64,000 nucleotides of DNA from Megaleporinus macrocephalus (lineage: Eukaryota; Chordata; Actinopteri; Characiformes; Anostomidae): contig CM038702.1 of assembly GCA_021613375.1 (NCBI GenBank), positions 30,633,686 to 30,697,685 on the forward strand, in the 5' to 3' direction. Of the stretch, positions 1 to 12,683 are shown one piece after another. Position numbers and translations under genes: made by a program. The notes under the pieces were generated by a model. That model was not told the DNA's origin. It made no database searches and worked only from the letters and a program-made list of their open reading frames with translations. Within the stretch, counting starts at the first letter, position 1; each line of letters begins with the position of its first letter.

Positions 1-125
1 TCCAGGTTTGCTAACTCCTGACTCTAATTAGGCTTTGTTGAAGTCATTAGCATAAAGGTTCACTTTTTCCACCAACACTGTGGAATGACCACAAGAGAGC
101 TGTTCACACCAGACATCCTAAGAAT

Positions 126-266
126 ATGGCTCAGCTGAAGCAGTTCTGTAAGGAAGAATGATCCAATGAGAATGATCCTCCTGAACGTTGTGCAGGTCTG
201 ATCAGCAGCTACTGGAAACACTTGTTGGAGGTTATTGCTGCCAAAGGAGGTTCGACCAGTTATTAA
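126..266 (+). pseudogene. Tc1/mariner-like transposase C-terminal relic
   Basis: The plus strand reads AQLKQFCKEE then a stop, and after a frame change PPERCAGLISSYWKHLLEVI followed by AAKGGSTSY and stop. This matches the conserved C-terminal tail of fish Tc1-like transposases (FC.EEW..IP...C..L..SY.KRL..VI.AKG..T.Y). The break, the lost Trp and the absence of the catalytic DDE part show a dead fragment. Sequence like the 3' flank (ttcac, ttttccacca, cactgtg) occurs both before (about 56-82) and after (276-306) it. Confidence 0.65.
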
Positions 267-557
267 ATTCAGGGTTTTCACTTCCTTTTTTCACCAGCAC
301 TGTGAATGTTTAGTGAATGTGTCCAATAAAGACATGAAATATTATAATTGTTTATGTGGTATTAGATTAAGCACATTGAGTTTGTCTATACTTGGGACTA
401 AGATGTAGATCAGATCATGTTTTATAACCAATTAATGCAGAAAAGCAGGTCATTTTAAATACACATACTTTTTCTTGCCACTGTTGATGGATATCCCTAC
501 AGGGGGCTGGGCTTTAAGGACCAATCCTTGACCCCACAATATAAACAGAGATAAATA

Positions 558-559
<2 letters not shown>

Positions 560-592
<33 letters not shown>
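560..592. repeat. (CA)n microsatellite
   Basis: About 16 uninterrupted AC dinucleotides. Confidence 0.98.
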
Positions 593-594
<2 letters not shown>

Positions 595-1075
595 TAAATG
601 AAAAATCTATGTATTCTTTGTGCCATTTCCCCCTCAGTGAGCAACAGAAGGACACATCATGACCCTGTAAAGATGAGTAATCAGTTGCAGACTAGCATAC
701 ACAGCGAAATACAGAGCCTCTGCAGTAAGCACCGGATTAGCTTATTGAATTAACCAATTATGATCTCAACTCCAAAATATAGATGGCAGCTGCATGATGT
801 AAGTGTCCAGTGTTAACTTTCCCATGGTGCAGAATACAGGCCAGTGTATATATATACAAGAGGCTGAGAAGTGATAAACTCCTTATATATAAATAAGACA
901 CTGTTACTGTTTGTTTAGTTTAGCAGAGGTAATCTAAGTAGGGAAATCTACTAAAACTTTTCTGCTGCTGTGGAAAGGCCTGTGTGTCTGTCCTGATTTT
1001 ATGACATCATGATTCAATGAGTGTTTCTGGCTCTCATTATAGACAAACTTTAAAACTTCACTGTGAAGTATATAC

Positions 1076-1167
1076 CTGACAACTTTGGTGCCACCTCGTG
1101 TAACCTGGAAGTCGACTGTACATCCAGCGCTGACATTGGCTGCCAGGTTGATCTCTGAAAACTCAGC
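1076..1167 (-). CDS. syn3: Synapsin III, coding exon 3 (domain C)
   Basis: This 92-nt exon begins in phase 0 with AEFSEINLAANVSAGCTVDF and continues QVTRGGTKVV plus two bases of an Arg codon. It matches the synapsin domain C stretch AEFSELNL.A...G..VD.QV.RNGTKVVR that follows RVEQ in all family members. The minus-strand acceptor is cttcttcttttctag at 1168-1169 and the donor AG|gtatat at 1076/1075. Differences from mammalian SYN3 are mild (Phe for Met and Gly for Asn in the QV-RNGTK part). The next exon is beyond the left edge. Domain C folds like ATP-grasp enzymes and binds ATP, but the ATP-contact residues are in later exons not seen here. Confidence 0.93.
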
Positions 1168-1479
1168 CTAGAAAAGAAGAAGTGACAGACAGGAATGGCT
1201 TTAGTTAGTTTTGAACTTGATTTCATTAAGAAGAGGAATTTAGAATCTGTATGGAAAATGAAGCAGCACAAAGTAGTTTCTGATCCAGCAGGTCAGTGAG
1301 GTCATGAAAAATTATAAGTTGCATTCATTACGGAGGTCACTGGGAAGTTTACCAGTTGTTTTTTCACCCATCTATTTTAATTGACTGAATTTAATCACAT
1401 TTTTAGTGGAAGATAGTATTGGTGTAGTTTATATTAACTACTCCATGTTGGATGTGAACTAGACCCTACGTGTTTGAGT

Positions 1480-2600
1480 GCTGTGGCATAATGTGACATG
1501 TACATATACATCTATCTATAATATCCAGCTCTTATTCTGTCAAATTTACAGCATCAATCAACCAGCTGCACCTCCTTGTATCTATATTCATAGATCGTTA
1601 TCAGCTCTGCTTTACAATCTACATGCATTTGTAGCTCTACAATTACAGACTGTAGTCCAGTGTAGCTTTTCTCTATTGTGTCTATGTCTACCGTGTCTGA
1701 TCCATTTGCACAACAGCACACATTACACTCCACCACCCAGAGGTGTCAAGTAACAAAGTACAAATACTTTGTTACCTTACTTAAGTAGAAATTTTGGTTA
1801 TTTATAATTTACTGGAGTAATTATTTTTCAGTTGACTTTTTACTTCTACTCCTTACATTTTCACTCCATTATCTGTACTTTCTACTCATTACTTTTACAC
1901 ACCATCATCAGTACATTCTACTCCTTACATTTTAAAAGAGCCTTGTTACTCCTATTTCATTTACAGCTTGTTTTCATTCATGTACATTTACATTCCAGCA
2001 AAGGTTTTTGATAACATGTCTTTGAAGTTTGACTTTTTGCACCATCACAATACTTATAGCCAACTAGTCATCATATCTTCTGCTCCATGAAACACATGTT
2101 AATGCTCAGTAGTTCACAGATATGCTCCTTTAATATATTTACACTGTACTCAACTACATTCATTTTCAACGGGCGTATATGTGGCTGAAACAGGAAGCCT
2201 AGCACATCCTTTTCCTTACATTACTTTTACTTTTATACTTTAAATAGTTTTAAAATCAGTACTTTTACACTTTTACTGGAGTAAAAAGCTTCAGTAGATA
2301 CTCCAACTTCTACAGAAGTATTTTTAAACCCTATACTTTTTTAGTATCTATACTTTTACTTGAGTAATGAATGTGAATACTTTTGCCACCTTTGCCACCA
2401 CCACATCGGTGTTACTGCAGTGCTGAGAATGATCTACCACCCAAATAATATCTGCTCTGTGGGGGTCCTGACCATTCAAGAAGAGGGTGAAAAGAAACTG
2501 ATTGACTACAGCTCTAGTTGCAAAACTGACAAAATGAAACATGAATATAGATACAAGGAGGTGTCCCTAATGAAGTGGCTGGTTAATTTAGGCAGATTAA
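1480..2600. mobile_element. DNA-transposon-like repeat split by a nested hAT insertion
   Basis: The two outer pieces (about 1480-1729 and 2403-2600) carry a perfect 22-bp inverted repeat (1569-1590 against 2542-2563, core tgaatatagatacaaggagg). Both pieces have counterparts in another copy at about 49385-50090, including acagactgtagtcca and the stretch around tgctgagaatgat. The hAT element at 1738-2394 interrupts it. Outer limits are approximate; family name unknown to me, and no transposase frame is visible. Confidence 0.65.
1738..2394. mobile_element. Non-autonomous hAT-like element, 657 bp, 8-bp TSD
   Basis: It begins CAGAGGTGTCAAGTAAC and ends (reverse complement) CAAAGGTGGCAAAAGTA. These are hAT-style CA-rich termini. 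It is flanked by perfect 8-bp duplications ccaccacc at 1730-1737 and 2395-2402. The interior resembles a fish-wide non-autonomous family rich in agtac/acttt words (spaced acttttac runs). There is no coding capacity. Confidence 0.8.
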
Positions 2601-2602
2601 TG

Positions 2603-3381
2603 CCTAAAATTACTTCATATGTAAAACAACGGGACAGGATTTGCCAAAAGAAGTGATTTAATCCAACTTGGTATTAATAATAATAACTAGATATAGTAAC
2701 TTATATTAATAACTAGGTATTAATAACTTAATGTATAACTTACATTACCCGTACACAGACTGACAATAACTAGGATGTACGTTTCACATTAAGGACGCAC
2801 ATTTGTTTTTACAGTCGAGGCAGGAAACAGTGATATTACTCTCTTAGAACACTCATTTCAGAGGGTCTTATTATGAAGGAGCAGGACAAATCGAGTAAGA
2901 ACCGTCTGCTGCCTCCCAGCCTGCTGAAGGCCTTGTGACAAACTGTAGCCAGGCAACCCTAATGACTTAATCAAACTCAGAGAACTACACACAGTAGGAG
3001 TGAGGAGGAGGTTTGTCTGAGTGGACAGCTCAGACTCAAAAAAGATCTCAGGAAAGGAAATTGGAGCATTATACAAGCAAAAGAGAAAAGCAAAATCATA
3101 TTGTTCAATCTTTACAGAATTAAAGCCTAAGAACACATCAGAGACTCACACAGTGCTTTATGTGCAATAAAAACATCACAAGACAGCTTTTAAACATACA
3201 AAATCAAAACAAAATATAAAAACAACAATAATATAAAGAGAATAAAAAGCAAAACTATAAATAATAAAGAATAAAAAGTAAGAACTACAAAATCAGAGCT
3301 GTCATTGCATAAATAATAATATGTTCATGTGATGCCACAAACTGTTTAAGGCCCACTAACAGAACCACTAACAGTATATAT
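2603..3381. other. Intronic sequence without recognised features
   Basis: AT-rich syn3 intron 2 sequence. The short open frame at 2858-3136 has no recognisable motif. Confidence 0.6.
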
Positions 3382-3983
3382 CAGGGGTATTTAATTAGAA
3401 TTCAATATGGTCCGGTTAGAGGAGATTTCCTCAGGCTAACATCCAGACCATCATCATTTCTAACGTGTGTTATGATTCAGTGCCATATCTTGTATATTTC
3501 AACAATATTTAAATGCTGGACTTTTTTATAAAACTTCAAATAAAAGATTTTTTCTTACTTCAAAAAAAGGGCTACATTTTTTTAAAAGAATGCTTTTGAA
3601 AAAAAAGTCCATCATAAAGTGCTTATTTATAGAAAAAGTAAATAAAACTTTTTTGAGCACACCATCTGAATTAGCCTTTCTTTCTGACTGGCTTTATTCT
3701 CCCGACTGCTGCTTCTCCTTTTATACTTTGACTGTGTGTGCGCCGCACTCCCAAATCTGCACAGATCTGATTGGCTAAGGAGAGTCTTTGGTGATTTCAC
3801 AAAGCACGCGATTGGTCCGTAAGTTTACTCCACCGCAGAGCCTGTATACCGTAAAGACAAAAAAAGTCCTACTGCTTAAAATAAATACTGTCAAATTTAA
3901 ATTATTCTCAAAAGTTTAACACTTTAGGTCCGCATTGGACAACGTCTGGTTCTGGACCACGGTCTGCCTATTGGCAACCACTG
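3382..3983. mobile_element. Non-autonomous hAT-like element, 602 bp, 8-bp TSD
   Basis: The termini are CAGGGGTATT and, reverse-complemented from the right end, CAGTGGTTGCC. Perfect 8-bp duplications gtatatat flank it at 3374-3381 and 3984-3991. The TSD is low in complexity, so the matching CAG..CTG ends are the stronger evidence. No transposase remains. Confidence 0.7.
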
Positions 3984-3993
3984 GTATATATGA

Positions 3994-4644
3994 TACACTA
4001 CATGGCCAAATGTATGTCAACACCTTTATGAGCTTTCTAGACTTCTATTGAGAAATTCATAAATAATACACAAACAAATCAATAAATTATAGATTACTAT
4101 AAAGGAGGCTGGGGTTCCTTCACCCCAAATTCAGCAAACCATGTCTTAATGGACTTGGGGACACAGCCATGCAGAAGCAGGAAAGAACCGTCCCCAAATG
4201 TTAAAATCATACAACTTTGTAAAATGTCCTTGTATGCTGTAGTAATTAAACCACGCTTCTCGGAACTGAACCAAACCCTGAACAATAGCCCTAAACCCAT
4301 TATCCCAAGCTTTACTGTTGGCACTGTGCATTGCAGTGTGTAGCTCTCTCCTGGCTTTCACCAAACCCAGATTCATGCCAGATAGTGAAGTGTGATTCAT
4401 CACTCCACATTTCCACTGCTGCAGAGTCCATGTTTGCACCGCTCCAGCCAATGCTTGGTATTGCACATTGTGATCTTGTATGCAGCTGCTTGGCCAAGGT
4501 AACCCATTTCATGAAGACACATGTCTGTTGACTGGGAAGCATCTAGCAGGGCTGAAATACTATAAACAGACTTGTGGCAACCGAGAGACTTCTGAACTCA
4601 ATAACTGAGAGGGTGCACGCATACACTTGTTTATATAGTATATA
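3994..4644 (-). mobile_element. Degenerate, shortened Tc1-like element
   Basis: The left end tacactacatggccaaatg and the reverse complement of the right end (about 4615-4641, atactatataaacaagtgta) form imperfect terminal inverted repeats of the 'tacactatatggccaaaag' type common in fish. Between them lies a decayed transposase on the minus strand (separate entry). At about 650 bp it is well under the usual 1.3-1.6 kb, so it is internally deleted. Confidence 0.6.
4097..4542 (-). pseudogene. Tc1-like transposase pseudogene fragment
   Basis: On the minus strand one frame reads MWSDESHFTIWHESGF (from about 4411), the region of the first/second catalytic Asp in Tc1-like transposases. A second frame from 4324 reads PTVKLGIMGLG, then TTAYKDILQSCM, then SIKTWFAEFGVKE. 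These match the successive Tc1 segments around PTVKFGGGG-VMVWGCF, AYNDILD and SIQKWF-E-GVEELDWP. Frame shifts, loss of the HDNAPVH catalytic stretch (here LLLHGCVP) and loss of both ends make it non-functional. Confidence 0.7.
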
Positions 4645-7600
4645 CACTCATTGGTTGCAACATGTAGTCACTGTTTCTCTCACAGGACAATGGTGAAGAA
4701 AACTGTAAACTAGGTTTACTTGCATGATTTTAATATTTAGATTGTGAATCCTGTGTTCAGATTATGAAAATAATGTTAACGAGCTACTGAAAGCAATGTA
4801 TATATTCTGATGATGCTTATGTCCACTCATATAGCTATTGCAAAATAGACTTTTGTGTAATTAATTTAATACAATTACATTATTATTTAAATTATTAATG
4901 AATAAATATTTTTTGGATAAATTAAATTAATTAATATATATATGAAAATATATAAGATTGCACAATGAAAATGACCAGATGAAAATGCGCAAGAAAATCT
5001 GAAAGTGCTACATTTAAAAATGATTATCCAACATGGTGAACATCATTACATTTCTGTACACACTGCATTGCAACAAATCTAATTTTGCTCTCTGTTTAAT
5101 GAGAAATATAGTTGGTTAGTGTTCTACAGACAATATACATAATATATTCAGAAAAGTATACTGTATTTGTTGTGGAACATAATTTATCATATCTTGTCAT
5201 ATTGCCCAGCCCTATGATTAATTATGCAAAATAACATGATTCGCTGAAATTATTTAAATAATCTGACTTCACAATACAAAATAATTTAAACCTAATAATT
5301 CAAATAGCAAATAATAATAAACAAGTATTTGTCCTGCTATGGTTTTGGCATCATTAACAAACTGCTACCTCCCCTTATGAGACTTTTACACGCTTCTAAT
5401 TTTTTTTTAATATCAGATATGAACAGACTGATCCTGATGACTGCTTGCTATAGTCACATAACTTCTTAATATTATACAGTAGGGACAGGAAACTGGATTC
5501 TCTCTGGGGTGTTTTTGGGCTTTGACACAGTCACTTTCCCACCCACACTGCACTCAGGAGGGTAAAATACAAACAGATTAAATTCTGCAAAGCTAGTCCA
5601 CTAAAGTACAGTAAATATTGGTAGAAGACAAAGACAGTCACAGTGATATAAGCCATAGACAAGCTGTTTGAACGCTTTCTGGTGCCTGCTCTGAATATAT
5701 GTTCATGTTCATAAAAGGATGCAGCTTATCTATACTAAAGAGATCGTGTTAGTCACTCTAGCATATTCAAACCCAGCTTTGTTGGCCGACTGACTTCGTC
5801 ACCGCATCCTCATCGCTTTCTTGTGTTATCTGTTCAATTCAATCTTGAATTGTTAATGATTGAATATTTTCTGGTCATTATTATTATTGTAGTCTAATAT
5901 TTTTGACACATCTCTTTAAACTATGTTTCATGTCACAACGTCTGTAAACAAGAGGCACACATTACACTTTTTATCATTTTTAATTCATAATTCTTTTTGT
6001 TATTTTCTTTCTCCTTCTGCAAAATTCTCAAAAAGATAAATAGATTGGTTTGCAAGTATCAGAGTGCTAATAAAAAGAAGGACAAACAAACAAATAAACA
6101 AACAGACAAACAAAAAACATAAGTGGTAAAATACTTTAAGACATTGAAATCAAGAGTCAAAATTCCGCCAATATATTACTTGTTTGAATGTAACAGTGAA
6201 CACATTTTCACGATAAATAATCATCAAGAATAAAATCAAGTCAACTTAGCAAGTGTCACATGTGTTGTATTCTAGTATTATGCTTAGTATTACTACTTAT
6301 GATAATTAACTAGCAGCTGGTAGTAAGATTATTCCATTCACCTAAAAAAATGATCCATCCAAAAACCAATCACACAAAATTGCCTTAAATTACTCTGCAT
6401 CTCTCAACCATGTTCTATTGTTAAGTACTTAATATTTTTTTATTTGGGAAGCATTTATTGCACTGATCTCTTTTAAAGCAGGATAGTGCTGTTTGGTGTG
6501 CCTCAAGGACATGTACTTGGCCCTCTTCTGTTTCAGCTTATAGATATACAGTGCTGAAAGCAACATCTGTGCACTCCTCTTCATGCCCTCTGCCAAGACA
6601 GCATCTTTAAAGATGCACGCAACCCACTCATACATGCAAAAGACACATACAGCCAGCACACACACACAGTCCCTCAGTGGAAGCCTACGCTGACATTTTC
6701 TGTGACTAGATATAACCAGAGTGGCTCCTTCTTTTGCGAGAAACTCTGGAGCCTCCAATCAGCAGCCATTGGCTGGCATGCTACGAAAGGGAACCATCAG
6801 TCAACCCTGTTGGCTCACTAGCCCAGAATGAGTCACATCAGTCAACTCTATTGGTCGAGGGATGAGCCTGCATCAGCATGGGGCAAGAGAGCAGGACCAG
6901 ATTCAGGCTGCCATAGTTACAGTCAGGGTAACACATTCAGGCGTTTTTTGGACCCGTTCCTGCACTGGGAAAGGAAAACAGGAAGGAGTCCATGGGACAA
7001 ATACCCTCGCACTGTTTTACCCTCCACTTTAACCAGCACTGCCATCTGTATTGATGTCATCTGGTGGCAGACCTCTGAGCTGGCTAAACCTAAAAGAGGC
7101 TGAGCAAGCTGAGAGAGAAAGCAGTACACTGTGGTGGAGGAGCACAAACAATCACATTCTTGTAATTTGTACAAAAAAAGAGAAAAAATGATCAGATTTG
7201 GATTCAAAAGACCTCATTCCCCTGTAAACCATAGGTAATGCACTTAGAATGTAGACCTAGTCATGGACATTAATTTCATATACTCATTTACAAGCAGGTA
7301 CTGTCATTTTACTACATGTAACAGCTAACACTCAGACATGCAGGTTGTTGGTGTCTACCTTGCCACATACTTCTTAACAAAACATCTAACATGCTGCTTA
7401 CATAGGAAACTGATTCAAAGAACAAACACAGCGTGCTTTCATTTTGGAAGTAATTAGTAGACTTTGGTTGTTCGCCTTCACCATATGTGGCAACCAAAAT
7501 GATTAAGCTGGAATGTAACTGTTATGTAATAATTGAGAGAGAGAGAGATTATAACTCACTCCCAGCCTGCTTGCTTTAGGGTAAAATTCTATTTTGACAA

Positions 7601-9960
7601 CAAGCAGCTAAAAAATCACATAATATCAGACAATATAATCTAATTATTTCAGCCAAATTAACATGTTAATAATGCATTAATGAGGTAATTGATTGATATG
7701 AGTAGAGCTTTTATAGACTTTAGGTCCCATTTCAGTACTTCCTTGCATCGCCCTCAGTTAGTTCCCCTCAGCACTTATATATGTGTCACATCAAAGGAGG
7801 GGAGGAGGAGTAGTGAGCAGCAGATTATTTAAATGGAACACACTTGTGCCTGGCACGTTAGCACCACTGAGCTAATCGGCTAGTCGTGCAAACTTTACAA
7901 TGCACATTTGTACTGCACGTTCAGGCTTCATTTGTATACTGTGAAACGTGAATTATTGATTTGTGAGGTTATGAACAGGTTGTACAGTCATGCTGCAGTT
8001 TCTTTCTTTGTATTGTTGTAAGCTTAAGCATGCTAGCCAGTTAGCTGAGTAAAGTGATGATGTAGTATTGGCAGTCATTAGCTATCTAAATTGATTTTTT
8101 AATGTTAAGCAGTATCAGGCAGTTTTACTGCTTTATCTCATAAAAAGCTTCGTATGACATTATTTTCATGTCTGGTTGCAATGATTTCTAGGAAACATCT
8201 GCTACGAAGGTTGGTGCTGGTGTTCACTTGATCCCTCACCCATCCAAGGGTTCAGCAAACAGCCTTCTCAGGAGCTAATAAAATAATGGAAGCAGTCGTT
8301 TACAGCAAAACAATGACGAGGCTAAGTGAACGAGAGCTTGTTAAAACAGGAAGTTGACTGTTATTGGAATTACTTATACTGGGATCATGAAAAGTGGAAA
8401 ATGCAACCAACTTCTAAGACTGAACATTGTTTTCTTTGAAAATCTAAGTCTCACAATAATGGAAGCTGTAATACTGGCCAGTGATGCACACTATATATAA
8501 ATAATTATATTATTTTTAGTTATTCAGGCTTCTGTGCAATCTTTCATTTTTCCTGAATAAACAACTGTTTTGAATACTAATTAAAAAAGGTGGTCTCAGC
8601 TTTCAGATGCTGTATATTGCAAGGCAAAGACAGTTTGGCTCCAAAAGTTGTCTGTTCGTTGTTTATAAAACAAGTCAGTAAATACTTGGCAGGATTTTCA
8701 CAGATGCTGAATGCCAGCTGATATTATAGGCCAACCAATATATCAGGCTCTACCATCTGCATGGAAACAGATGTGTCTTCCAATGCCCCTTCCTAAAATA
8801 CAGTGACAAAATCATAGACACACACTGCTTCTCTCTGCGGTCGCAAAGCCCATCTGGAATCCTGGGAGGTATTTTTGGAGCTGATGTTAATGATGTCATT
8901 AGGTGGAAGTAGGCAAGGTGCCTTTCACAGTCATGTGACCAGAGATCAACAAACACCACTGATGCCTCTGTGTGTATAATCTGTGGTTATAGTGAAACAC
9001 TGCGGCGTCTGTGGTAAAACACTGTACGCTGCGGTGCTCTTTGTGGGCAAATGAACAATAATGAAACTACAGCGGGCACTTTAAGTCATCAGAAACAGGA
9101 TTTCCAGATGATTTAGAGTTTTTCATTAAATAAAATACTTTCAATCCTCCGCTCAGACCCGGTCATGAATGAGCTGTTTATTGTTCTGTTCTTCTTCTCT
9201 CTCTCTGAATGCTCCATTACGGCTCTTACAAAATAAACATGCCCAGTTTCATATGTGCACAAACAGTGCTATAAAAATATGTGTACAAACAAAGTCCTAT
9301 AAACAGCAGTAGTTTTATAATTTGGAGCAAGAAAAAATAGCTGTTTGTCTACTGACAGAAATAGTTGCTTATGTGGCCTAGAACGTTTTATTTCTTTGTT
9401 TTTCTGCACAAATAGATCTTTGCCGTATTAGCTCTGTATTCTAACAGACTGGATTATGTGGGTAAAGTGTGAAATGCCATTGGCAATTAAATTAGATCAA
9501 TTCTTTATTTGTCTTGTAGCACCATGTGAGATATTTTCTCCTCACCACACTAAGACTCTACAACAAGTCTCTTTATTGCCGGGACACTACTGATCTTCTG
9601 CTGTCTGCACTGTGTTGAGTAACACCCACTGCTATCCATATATCCATATATTTGTATATTTGTATAGATTTTATAGCTTAGTTATGTATTTAGAAAATCT
9701 CTCTCGTAATGTCTTGGAATGTTCTTTATCTCTTAATATGTCTATTTGTTAGAGCAATAACTACCAAGACTGTTCCTGCATATTTCAAGCACATACTTCA
9801 TATATGCACATAGAACCTTCTCACTTTAATGTATGTCCTCTGTTGTGCAATATGTTTAATACAGTGATACTGCAGTTTCTTTTTTGGATCAATAAAGTGT
9901 TACCTTAGTTCAGGTCCAGTTTTAAAATTCAATCCCGTACAATTAAATAAGCTGTCTAGG
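4645..9960. other. Intron 2 sequence with minor relics
   Basis: Mostly unique-looking AT-rich DNA. At about 5195-5214 there is a solitary transposon-end-like sequence, ttgcccagcccta, resembling the right terminus of the element at 56419-58220, with no partner found. A LINE reverse-transcriptase scrap lies at 6492-6554 and a short (GA)n tract near 7533-7548. Open frames of 60-110 codons (6429-6758, 6828-7103, 6923-7207) show no known domain. Confidence 0.6.
6492..6554 (+). pseudogene. LINE reverse-transcriptase motif relic
   Basis: The plus strand encodes FGVPQGHVLGPLLFQL, the conserved 'G(V/L)PQGSVLGPLLF' motif of non-LTR retrotransposon reverse transcriptases, followed by a stop at 6555. 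No further RT sequence such as the YADD box was recognised nearby. Confidence 0.55.
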
Positions 9961-10310
9961 AAGCCCTGTACTATGCCTTTAAGACTAATATGTAAATGAC
10001 CTCTGCTCTGATAGGAAGCCCTGTACTGTGCCTTTAAGACTAATATGTAAATGACCTCTGCTCTGATAGATAGCCCTGTACTGTGCCTTTAAGACTAATA
10101 TGTAAATGACCTCTGCTCTGATAGGAAGCCCTGTACTATGCCTTTAAGACTAATATGTAAATGACCTCTGCTCTGATAGATAGCCCTGTACTGTGCCTTT
10201 AAGACTAATATGTAAATGACCTCTGCTCTGATAGGAAGCCCTGTACTGTGCCTTTAAGACTAATATGTAAATGACCTCTGCTCTGATAGGAAGCCCTGCA
10301 TTGTGTCTTA
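9961..10310. repeat. 55-bp tandem repeat, about 6 copies
   Basis: Six nearly identical units of 55 bp (9961-10290) start aagccctgtact or tagccctgtact and contain cctttaagactaatatgtaa. A partial seventh follows. Alternating gg/ga endings and act(a/g)tg variants show at least two interleaved subtypes. Part of the unit resembles DNA flanking the hAT insertion at 56419-58220. Confidence 0.93.
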
Positions 10311-10431
10311 TTTGAAACAGTCTTACTCTAAGTCGATGGGGGCTAAACTACGGTGTGCAGGACATATGTAAATATGTTGGTTGTTTAAGGCACATGCATT
10401 GTTGATATAGGTGTTATAACGTGCGCTGGCC

Positions 10432-10485
10432 CATGAGCGCGTGTCCAATGCCAAGCGTCGGCTAAAGGGGTACAAATCCCCCTAG
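10432..10485 (+). pseudogene. Tc1-like transposase scrap
   Basis: The plus strand reads HERVSNAKRRLKGYKSP then a stop. This resembles the N-terminal/central part of the Tc1-like transposase family represented at 4097-4542 (HERV-NAKRRLKWCK). Only about 17 codons remain. Confidence 0.5.
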
Positions 10486-10489
10486 CACT

Positions 10490-12593
10490 AGAATGTGGAC
10501 CAGCATCATGTTAGCCGGGTCTACTGGCATTTACACTGGTCATGCTGACAGATGTCAACAGATCCTAGAAGTGAATGCTCTATCTAGATCGACTCTAGAC
10601 CTTTTGTTAAGGCACCTTGTACATGAACGTGAAGTTGATTGTTTATGTGTGCAAACATCCCGCAGGGGGAACTCCTGTTGGTTTCACTTGTCAATAAAAA
10701 AATCTTTAGTTCACTTCTTTCATTACTCCTGTTTTAGGAAAGGGTGCAACATTAAAAATAACAGTTTGCAGAAAAAAAAACATTTTTAATTCCACAAATA
10801 AAGTCTACTGTCACTAGATGCTTTATAACTATGCTGCTTACTTGGCCCCAACCCAACCCCCTTTCACACTTTGATTGTGTCTGCACCGTATTTTTAGATA
10901 TTTCTTATTTGGAGCAAATACCACATATAAACTAATGCTAGGAAGCAAACAGCCTGCCAAACACCCTAATGTCTGTACCTTATCCAAGCCAGGAAGCCAG
11001 ACGGCATATATCATTGGACACGAAACACTGTGCTAGCCAATGCTGGCGTCTGTTAGCTGACGTAACTGTACTGGAAGTTAATGTTCTCTTCCAAGTGTGT
11101 TGAACTGTCCAATGACGTTACATCAGTTTACAAAGTTGTGGTGGTACTTTCAAGGCTCTCATATTATCCTTCACTAGCCCAGCTTGGTCGCACTGTGTGA
11201 CAGGGGGAAAACTAAATAGCATGAGGACTGGCTATGACTGAGTGGGAGAAAAAATGGGCAAAATTAAAAAGAAGGTTAAGAGTCCTGTGTCCTAAGTAAC
11301 AGACTGCTTTTTTGTGTGTAAGTTTTCTCAAAGAGTAAAAAGAAGACATACGTATGGTGCACTGGAACTCAACTAAGCTCTAGAGTGGACAGGCCTAAAT
11401 CAGGTCCAGGCCTTTGCCAACTCTCTGAAATCACTAGTGTCCAGACAGATGGCTGACACCTCAGGGAGACACTATGGGCACAGGACTGAAGGGTATGGAT
11501 AACCTCACTTCAGCTACGCTCCATTTTGCCCTGGCCAGAAGAGAGAAGGGCCTCAGTGAGTTCACAGGCCTGTCTAACAGATGTTTCCCCTGACAACCTG
11601 CCCAGTTAGTGAGGCAGAATGTGAGATCGGCCTACTCAATGACCACAGACAGGGCTTTCTTAATTGGGCAATTCACTCAGTTCTCGTGACTGCTGTAGTT
11701 TCTTTCTTCCCAGAGAGTGCTCTAGGTTGTTGCCATCCTCAAGCCCTTATATTTTATGGACCTCCAAGACTTATTAGCCAGTAACAAAAATCCAAAAGGA
11801 GAGGAAATTCTCACTTACTGTTCACAGTTTTTATACAGTTTAAGATTATATGTAACAAAAAAGAGAGCTCTGCTGTCAAATGATTAAGATAAGTCTTTGT
11901 TTAATTACAAAAGATATTTTTATAATAATAAAATGTTATTAGGTTACAGCCTTGGGAACTCGGAACCCATTGACATGGTTTAGCTGCTCTTTTATAAAGC
12001 TTTTGTTTTCTCACTCGTCTACATTTTATTTTCGCTTGCAGTTACACGGATACGATGGGCCTAAGAGTTTAGAAAAAACTGCAGAGTCTCAGCCCTGGAT
12101 GGAGCATAAAGAGTTTGGAGTGTATTGCTTAGCAGCTAAGATAATGCACAAGCTCTGACAAAGAACAGTATCTTAGCCATTTATCAGCAGATAAACGTTC
12201 TCAGGGCCAGCGAATCAGAGGAGGCCCAGACAGCAGCAGGTCAAATCAGGCCAGGTTGTGCTAAACAGAAACCTGGCAATATGTTAAAGCAGATAGCCCA
12301 GGCAGGCCAGGCATGCAGCAGTATGCCATGTAGACGCCAGATCGGGCTTGACCTTTGAGCTTGGCTTCAGGCACTGGCAAACTGGACACAGATGACTTCA
12401 AAACGATTGCAGGACTACACTACACAAGTTCTACAGTCTGACCGCATGTACGTAAAAGTCTTTCTTAGACTTTCACTGGTCCTCGAGCCAAAACATGCAG
12501 TGGGAGAAAGCTACTCAGCAGAGCAAACAAGAGTAATTCTTTATTGCTGAGGTACTCTGCTGTTCAAATATGAAATGGCTTTAATATATGAGC

Positions 12594-12596
<3 letters not shown>
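10490..12596. other. Intron 2 sequence without recognised features
   Basis: No exon, RNA gene or clear transposon end was seen. Short open frames at 10493-10789 and 11581-11784 have no recognisable motif. Confidence 0.5.

Positions 12597-12680
<84 letters not shown>
12597..12680. repeat. (AT)n microsatellite, 84 bp
   Basis: An uninterrupted AT dinucleotide run of about 42 units; likely polymorphic and able to extrude a cruciform. Confidence 0.98.

Positions 12681-12683
<3 letters not shown>

Larger units (their letters stand above)
1..1075 (-). other. syn3: syn3 intron 3 (partial)
   Basis: This is the donor-side part of the intron following coding exon 3; it runs off the left edge. It holds a Tc1/mariner transposase relic (126-266) and a CA repeat (560-592). 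The rest is AT-rich with nothing else recognised. Confidence 0.75.
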
